From Scatophagus argus (Eukaryota; Chordata; Actinopteri; Scatophagidae), in contig NC_058496.1 in assembly GCF_020382885.2 (NCBI RefSeq), positions 1,831,001 through 1,895,000 of the forward strand: 64,000 nucleotides of DNA, read 5' to 3'. The number at the start of each line of letters is the position of its first letter. The stretch's first letter is position 1. The position numbers and the translations under genes were made by a program. A model generated the notes under the pieces. It saw nothing but the letters and a program-made list of their open reading frames with translations, searched no databases and was not told where the DNA came from. This document shows positions 60,904-64,000 of the stretch, piece after piece.

Positions 60904-61595
60904 ACACTAAGATCTTGAATCTTCATTCAATCTTTTTTTTTTTTTTGTGATAAGCATCTACATTTTTCTTTTCATGCTTATTTTTACGGTTGCATCAGAA
61001 ACTTAGCAGAATGCAAAACCTTTGAGAGAACATCCGTGTTTTTCTAACCAGCTGTTGCCACAGCGAGTTGCCCAAATTCAACTTTCTAATGGCAAATTAC
61101 AAGAACCTTTTGTGACCCTCTGCCCTTTAAACAAATTGAGTTTTTGCTGGAAACTTGAGTGTGTGCAACCCAACCGTTGCAGCTTATTAAAAATGAATGT
61201 GGTAGCATACAGACTGGAAGGAAAAGAAATATTGGAAATGTTTTAAGCAAGAGTAGATTAGCTGGTCCTTCACTGCACGATCATGATTTAACGGCACTTT
61301 CAGAATTTTTTTTAAGCCTAAGGAACAGCTATTTTTGTCTCAGTAGAGGGAATGATTGTACAGCTGTCATACATTTCCAGATGGTAGCAGAGCAAGAGGA
61401 GTAAAAAGAGCACCAGCTGCATGTGTTGAAGCACACTGAAAGTCACGGTGAAACTGCTCCAAAGCCCGGTTGAGATAAAACAGAGAAACCGGAGGGCACT
61501 TTATCATGTTTTATCTACCGTGTGCCCCCTCCCACCCCCTGCCACGGGTCCACCAGTGTTTTCAGATCACCAAACAGTTCAAATAAGTGGAGCTG
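60904..61595. other. Intergenic gap between convergent 3' ends
   Basis: At most about 0.7 kb of AT-rich sequence between the likely 3' ends of tmem132d and glt1d1, with no coding potential. The 3' UTRs could extend into it or overlap. Confidence 0.5.
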
Positions 61596-61604
61596 CTTGC
61601 TTCT

Positions 61605-61614
61605 TTTATTTATT
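61605..61614 (-). terminator. glt1d1 poly(A) signal
   Basis: The minus strand reads AATAAATAAA, two overlapping canonical signals, about 320 bp after the glt1d1 stop codon. This gives a short 3' UTR (61937 down to about 61590). Confidence 0.65.
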
Positions 61615-61936
61615 AGATTGAAAAAAATACATTTCTGTCTTTGTACTAAACCATAAATAACAGTACAGCATCCCTTTCAAATGTATAAAATACATAAACA
61701 TAACAACCATTTCTACTCGAGGTCATTGGTTCAAAGTGCTATGCAGCATGTTCAGATAAAAACAGGGTTATTCTGCATTATATATAGGTTGATTTGCTAA
61801 AAGGCTGAGAGTAAGGGCACCTGTGATTATGATAATAACGTAAGCTATGTAAGGTGAACACACCGGTGAAACGTCGTGTTCTCTGTCGTTCCTGAGAGGG
61901 TACACAGGGCGGCGGCTGAACGGCGCCACCTTTCGC

Positions 61937-62083
61937 TCAGAGCAGAGCGTCCACGAGCCGCTGGTAGGTTTCTCTCTCCCGTTTCAGGCCGTGATGCTCT
62001 TCCACGTAGAGCTTTCCGTTCCTCACCAGTCTCTCTCTCAGCTCGTGATCTGACACCAGCCTCTGAGATTGATGCACAAATTC
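61937..62083 (-). CDS. glt1d1: glt1d1 last coding exon (C-terminus)
   Basis: 147 nt including TGA, 48 residues, phase 0 start after acceptor catcctcgccag. EFVHQSQRLVSDHELRERLV and NGKLYVEEHHGLKRERETYQ form the C-terminal helix pair that folds back in GT4 glycosyltransferases, and closely match the vertebrate GLT1D1 ending. It ends RLVDALL. The product is a GT-B fold glycosyltransferase with glycosyltransferase group 1 domain; its exact donor and acceptor are not evident from the sequence. Confidence 0.85.
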   Translation of the reverse strand, partial: EFVHQSQRLVSDHELRERLVRNGKLYVEEHHGLKRERETYQRLVDALL

Positions 62084-63668
62084 CTGGCGAGGATGAAGGC
62101 AAAACGTGTCTCATTTACTGCCAAACTCCACTTACAGCTTGCCATTGAAGTTGCCTAAAGATACGTTTTTTTTGAAGCATGAAAGGACGGAGAACAGAAC
62201 TCGCATAAAAGCCTATGCACTGATTAGTAGATACTTGCTGTGCATTGCCAAAAGATGGAGATATTTGTGGCTCCGGATCCTAAGAAAGCTTCTCAATCAA
62301 ACTTAATACCTGCCGCTTATGAAGAAAGGGGAAAAACAAAGTGGATGCTACCACAACAGCTGTCACAGGGACACGAGGAAGGGGAGATGAGGATAGAGAT
62401 GACGGTGCCATCGCTGAGCATCCACTGATGTGTTATAACCACACAGCATCCTGAATCCTCATCTGCTGGCCCAGCAGACTGAGGAAAGTCTCCAGCAAAA
62501 TGAAGTGAAAGCGCCTTAAACTGTCCCTGAAACAGCCAACATCGACTGCAGCAGAGAGCCAATGGGCACGCAAGGTTTCGGCCACTGCCAGTCAGCAGGC
62601 CAATTCACTGTACTTCATTCAAGTGACGTGATTATGTCTGAAGAGGTGCTTGGTAGGAAACCAGCTCTTCTGTACGGCTATATGAGAGCTACAAATCCCC
62701 AGCAACAGGATTAAAGCTCAACTTATGAGCAGCATGCTTATAATCACTTCAATGTTAGTGCAAATTATGGAACTAGGCAGGAAGTGCTATTTTTTTTTCT
62801 CTTGAGGGCTTTCAAGTGCCTGTGTGTTTGTTTCTTTTGACTCATTTCTTGATACCTGTCCTCCTCGTGTAATCATTCCGAAGCTTAAAGAGCCAGAAAC
62901 ACTGTCAGTCAAATGCAAGAGAGGATTTTAAAGCATGCACTGCGTGTGACCCGCTGCGAGAAAAGTTTTGGCTGGAAGTCGAGCACTGGCTGCCCATCAG
63001 TCCTGGCTGAGGTCGCGGTTTATCCAGCCCAAGTTGTTGCAACCATCTGTGAGAGCTTCCTCCATGAGGCTCAGCTGAGCACACGTGATCCCTCCCCTTC
63101 CAGGAGAGGACTTATCTCCACCGCTACAACAACATCACGTTACAGCACTGAGCTCAAGCCCTGTGTCAACTGGCCTTAACATGTGCTATTCTTCTCTATT
63201 AAGCACCCGACGGAACAGTTCTCATGGGAACACTTTCCTGCATCCTGCTATGTGTTGCATCACAGTGCGGTAATGCCGTATCTTTGCTCTGTCCCTGAAG
63301 GTTGCACTTTTTGATTCTAATCTGAGCACCTTGGGAAACATCAGCTCCCTCTCTTCTATTTTACCTGCTTTTAGACTGGACGCATGATGAGAATCTCAAG
63401 TGCAAAGTTTTCCTACTTGAAACTGTGATACTTTCAGATAAATCTCCAGCACGAAGAGGACATACACACCTTCAGTTATTCTGAGACGATGCTTCAACAC
63501 TAATTATCAGCAGTAAGTGCGTCTGCAGTCAGCTGAGGTGACAGGAGTAGCTGTCGGCCACAGTGTATGTGCTCACTATCCCCTCCGTGGTCAGTCAACA
63601 CAGTTGGTGTTAAAGCTTAACAAGGCTTAACACATGTGGTGACCCGGTCAGTGTTTGTCACTGTATAC
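62084..63668 (-). other. Intron of glt1d1
   Basis: 1585 bp, GT-AG (donor TCAG|GTATAC at 63668-63663). No repeat or exon-like segment recognised. Confidence 0.75.
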
Positions 63669-63767
63669 CTGAGGAGACGAGTACAGCAGGCCAGTGAACT
63701 CGTGCTGCACCACAGCTGCATTTCCTGGAACGTCCCTGGCCAACACGGGCACCCCGAGATCCATGGC
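63669..63767 (-). CDS. glt1d1: glt1d1 penultimate exon (nucleotide-sugar binding segment)
   Basis: 99 nt, phase 0 at both ends, 33 residues: AMDLGVPVLARDVPGNAAVV then QHEFTGLLYSSPQ. This is the classic GT4 block that follows the second glutamate of the E-x7-E motif (EAMxxGxPVxAxxxxG). The glutamate itself must be the last residue of the preceding exon, outside the window or at its edge. The acceptor is tctcccctccaacag. The gene is partial: everything N-terminal lies beyond 64000. Confidence 0.88.
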
Positions 63768-64000
63768 CTGTTGGAGGGGAGACATTGAAGGCTCAAAATT
63801 CACTTCTAAAAAGAAAAACAAAAACAGTCAAAAGGAACTAACTCCTTCTATGATTATTCCCGTGACAAAAGCCACAGAGTACTTACTGGAACTTGTGCAA
63901 CTTGGCTACTCTGCTCTTCAGTGCCTTAGTTCACTTTCAGAATTAACAGTCTGCTTCAGCTAATACCTCCAGCAGGTTGGTGAGTGAAACATGCTAACTC
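63768..64000 (-). other. Start of the next glt1d1 intron upstream
   Basis: It contains no exon I can support. A GAG|GTATTA donor-like site occurs on the minus strand near 63965, but the open frame before it is only nine codons (TNLLE at the end) and lacks the expected SEGM-type residues. Confidence 0.4.

Noticed and set aside
63958..64000. A further glt1d1 exon at the window edge ending TNLLE
   Set aside because: The donor is fair, but the open frame is only nine codons after an in-frame TAG and lacks the expected conserved SEGM-type block.

Overview
The window looks like teleost fish genomic DNA, probably percomorph-like. The evidence is spliced vertebrate genes with kilobase introns, abundant (CA)n microsatellites, fish MITE families with terminal ...TTTAAAGGGACAGTTCAC repeats, a Tc1 remnant, a fish LINE tail (tactttattgatccc) and a BEL/Pao LTR retrotransposon. 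Nothing suggests bacterial, plasmid or phage DNA. No CRISPR array, tRNA or rRNA was found.

Region by region. (1) 1-23166: no gene could be assigned. It holds microsatellites, a Tc1 remnant at 7047-7384, MITE fragments near 13.3 and 17.7 kb, several stretches resembling conserved non-coding elements, one orphan candidate microexon at 714-748 and one unexplained minus-strand ORF near 22.5 kb. (2) 23172-30816: a full-length, apparently very young BEL/Pao element on the minus strand. Its two 444-bp LTRs read as identical and are flanked by the 5-bp target duplication CTAAC. It carries a Gag ORF and a 1516-codon Pol ORF, split by a -1 frame change. (3) 30822-34128: upstream flank and probable promoter/5' UTR of the next gene. 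(4) 34129-60358, plus strand: a complete nine-exon TMEM132-family gene, 3399 nt of coding sequence and 1132 residues. It includes a signal-peptide exon recovered by splice phase and a GC-AG intron 3. (5) 61937-63767, minus strand: the last two coding exons of glt1d1, a GT4-type glycosyltransferase. Its 3' end faces the TMEM132 3' end less than about 1 kb away.

The TMEM132 gene encodes a type I membrane glycoprotein of the neural adhesion-like TMEM132 family: signal peptide, large extracellular region, one membrane span near residues 959-982 and a tail of about 148 residues. Sequence alone places it in the C/D group. The tail-to-tail arrangement with glt1d1 matches human GLT1D1/TMEM132D, so it is called tmem132d with a caveat. 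The two genes are neighbours with no evident shared pathway. The retrotransposon sits about 3.3 kb upstream of the tmem132 start codon and is transcribed away from it. I found no convincing new biological system; the best leads are the GC-AG intron, the young BEL/Pao insertion with its frame break and leader repeats, and the orphan microexon.
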